A DNA stretch of 36,555 bases from an uncultured bacterium (lineage in GTDB: Bacteria > Bacillota > Clostridia > Lachnospirales > Lachnospiraceae), in contig CALZQA010000020.1 of the NCBI GenBank assembly GCA_945828315.1, positions 1 to 36,555 of the forward strand, read 5' to 3'. A model generated the notes under the pieces. It had not been told where the DNA came from. It was given only the letters and a program-made list of their open reading frames with translations, and searched no databases. The position numbers and the translations under genes are program-made. Shown here one piece after another: positions 35,641-36,555 of this stretch; positions within the stretch are counted from its first letter, which is position 1; every line of letters begins with the position of its first letter.

Positions 35641-35669
35641 ATTATAGCATTACAGGACACAAAATGGAA
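35641..35669 (-). promoter_or_regulatory. Promoter of the 7-beta-HSDH gene
   Basis: Minus strand TATAAT (35641-35646) is a perfect -10; a weak -35 TTCCAT (35664-35669) lies 17 bp upstream. AGGAGG at 35616-35621 precedes the ATG. No clear operator is visible. Confidence 0.6.
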
Positions 35670-36032
35670 CCCTCTCTCTGATACTGTATGGCATTCATTC
35701 GCTGCAACTTCTTGTGAGACCGATAAAAATCCTCCTTATCTCTACTCATTCGGAGAATTCAATTTGATCAAACATATGTCACGATCCTATATGCCAGATC
35801 CGAAATCCAATGCGGTATAATTGCACCGTACAAGCTGTCGGATTTGATCCTAATATGTAATCGGTGTCCGAAACAACGCGCTAAAAAAACAATCAACCAG
35901 GAACAAAAGAAGAAGCACCAGACAAACGACATGCACGGTTTTGGGGTGCATTTTGCTATCCATGCGCTCTGCTTCCGGTTTCATATAGGCATTTTTTGTG
36001 TCCATATGTGTCAATTTTATAGTTGATGATAG
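35670..36032 (-). other. Gene-poor spacer with a marginal small membrane frame
   Basis: About 360 bp between the flavodoxin and the 7-beta-HSDH promoter. The only notable frame is on the minus strand at 35850-36005 (51 codons) or from an inner ATG at 35963 preceded by GGAAG. Its centre, VHVVCLVLLLLFLVDCFF, would form one membrane helix. There is no strong ribosome site, no recognised family and no terminator I trust, so I do not call it a gene. Confidence 0.4.
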
Positions 36033-36524
36033 CTAACACATTTTTCTTAACCTCTCACAAAACACATCTATCTTTTCATCATTTTCCGCCTTCATATTTT
36101 CTTTTGGATCGACAAGGATCAGTTCTGCTTCAAACGCTTCGATACCTATATATTTCTTCATTTTTTCAATCGCCTTATCCGCACCACCGCCGCTAAAACA
36201 TGTAAATACCGCTATTTTCTTTCCGTGAATATCCGAGTTTTCTTTTAGAAAAGTTCTGATAGGCGGTGCAAACGTACTGGCCCATACCGGAGTACCCAAA
36301 ATGATCCTGTCATACTTCTCCGCGCTGAATTCATAAGGTTGTAATGCAGGCGTTTCTCCCATGACAGCGCTTTTCCCGCCCCAGATGAACTTCTTGGCGC
36401 CTTGATCCGGATATGCTTTGACCGGTTCAATCCGGATGATATCCGCATCTATTTTTTCTGCGATTTTATCTGCTACATATTTTGTATTTCCTGACATTGA
36501 ATAATATACGATTGCTGTTTTCAT
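36033..36524 (-). CDS. Flavodoxin family protein
   Basis: A 163-residue FMN-binding flavodoxin-fold protein. The phosphate-binding loop YYSMSGNTKYVAD is at about 7-19, and the flavin-side loops are GTPVWASTFAPPIRTFL (about 82-98) and TCFSGGGADKAIE (about 112-124). Such small flavodoxins carry electrons or reduce quinones and are common in anaerobes. I chose the ATG at 36524; the frame continues to a GTG at 36536, but AGGAG overlaps that codon and fits the ATG with about 11 nt spacing. A functional link to the neighbouring 7-beta-HSDH is not supported by spacing. Confidence 0.88.
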   Translation of the reverse strand: MKTAIVYYSMSGNTKYVADKIAEKIDADIIRIEPVKAYPDQGAKKFIWGGKSAVMGETPALQPYEFSAEKYDRIILGTPVWASTFAPPIRTFLKENSDIHGKKIAVFTCFSGGGADKAIEKMKKYIGIEAFEAELILVDPKENMKAENDEKIDVFCERLRKMC

Positions 36525-36555
36525 TTCTTTTCCCACTCCTTGATCTGTTCTTTTG

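Overview
The window looks like one contig end from a spore-forming gut Firmicute of the Lachnospiraceae type. The evidence is a Clostridia-style division and cell wall (dcw) cluster with SpoVD/SpoVE-like proteins running into a spoIIGA-like gene, an NAD-dependent DNA ligase, a T-box before thrS, a Spo0E-family small protein, DUF1540 and DUF4358 proteins, and a 7-beta-hydroxysteroid dehydrogenase like those of human gut bacteria. Every gene I can support is read on the minus strand, so the text below follows transcription from high to low coordinates. Bases 1-44 are not genomic: they match Illumina Nextera i5 adapter sequence, so the contig breaks there inside the last gene.

Region A (36.5-32.3 kb): a flavodoxin, an SDR that closely resembles gut 7-beta-HSDH (bile acid epimerisation), a 7TM HD-GYP protein (c-di-GMP hydrolysis), bioB with a very clear BirA operator over its promoter, and an AI-2E family permease.

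Region B (31.2-23.4 kb): an apparent surface-polymer operon with its own promoter: two paralogous exported DUF4358 proteins (one a lipoprotein), an MBOAT O-acetyltransferase and its DHHW/AlgX-like partner. A 968-residue membrane sensor follows, with two solute-binding domains, a degenerate GGDEF and an intact EAL domain. A secreted DUF4163/DUF3298 protein comes next, preceded by phased 11-bp direct repeats that look like an OmpR/PhoB-family operator. Two c-di-GMP phosphodiesterases lie within about 10 kb of the acetylation cassette.

Region C (23.2-13.6 kb): housekeeping genes plsC, tRNA-Arg(CCG), an SH3b-domain membrane protein, an RluF-type pseudouridine synthase, ligA, metA (with acetyl-CoA-type Glu111), a SEC-C protein, thrS behind a T-box leader, and a cysteine-rich DUF1540 protein.

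Region D (13.6-0.05 kb): lgt with an overlapping Spo0E-like 52-codon gene at its 3' end, a strong terminator, then the dcw cluster mraZ-rsmH-ftsL-like-pbp-spoVD-like-mraY-murD-ftsW-ftsQ-ftsZ, starting from a promoter with MraZ-box repeats. murE, murF, murG, murC and ftsA are absent from it. ftsZ has its own promoter and terminator, and is followed by a spoIIG-like promoter (long spacer, Spo0A-like box) and the 5' part of spoIIGA. The cluster supplies lipid I synthesis, septal peptidoglycan polymerisation and cross-linking, and the FtsZ ring; the last gene links it to sporulation.
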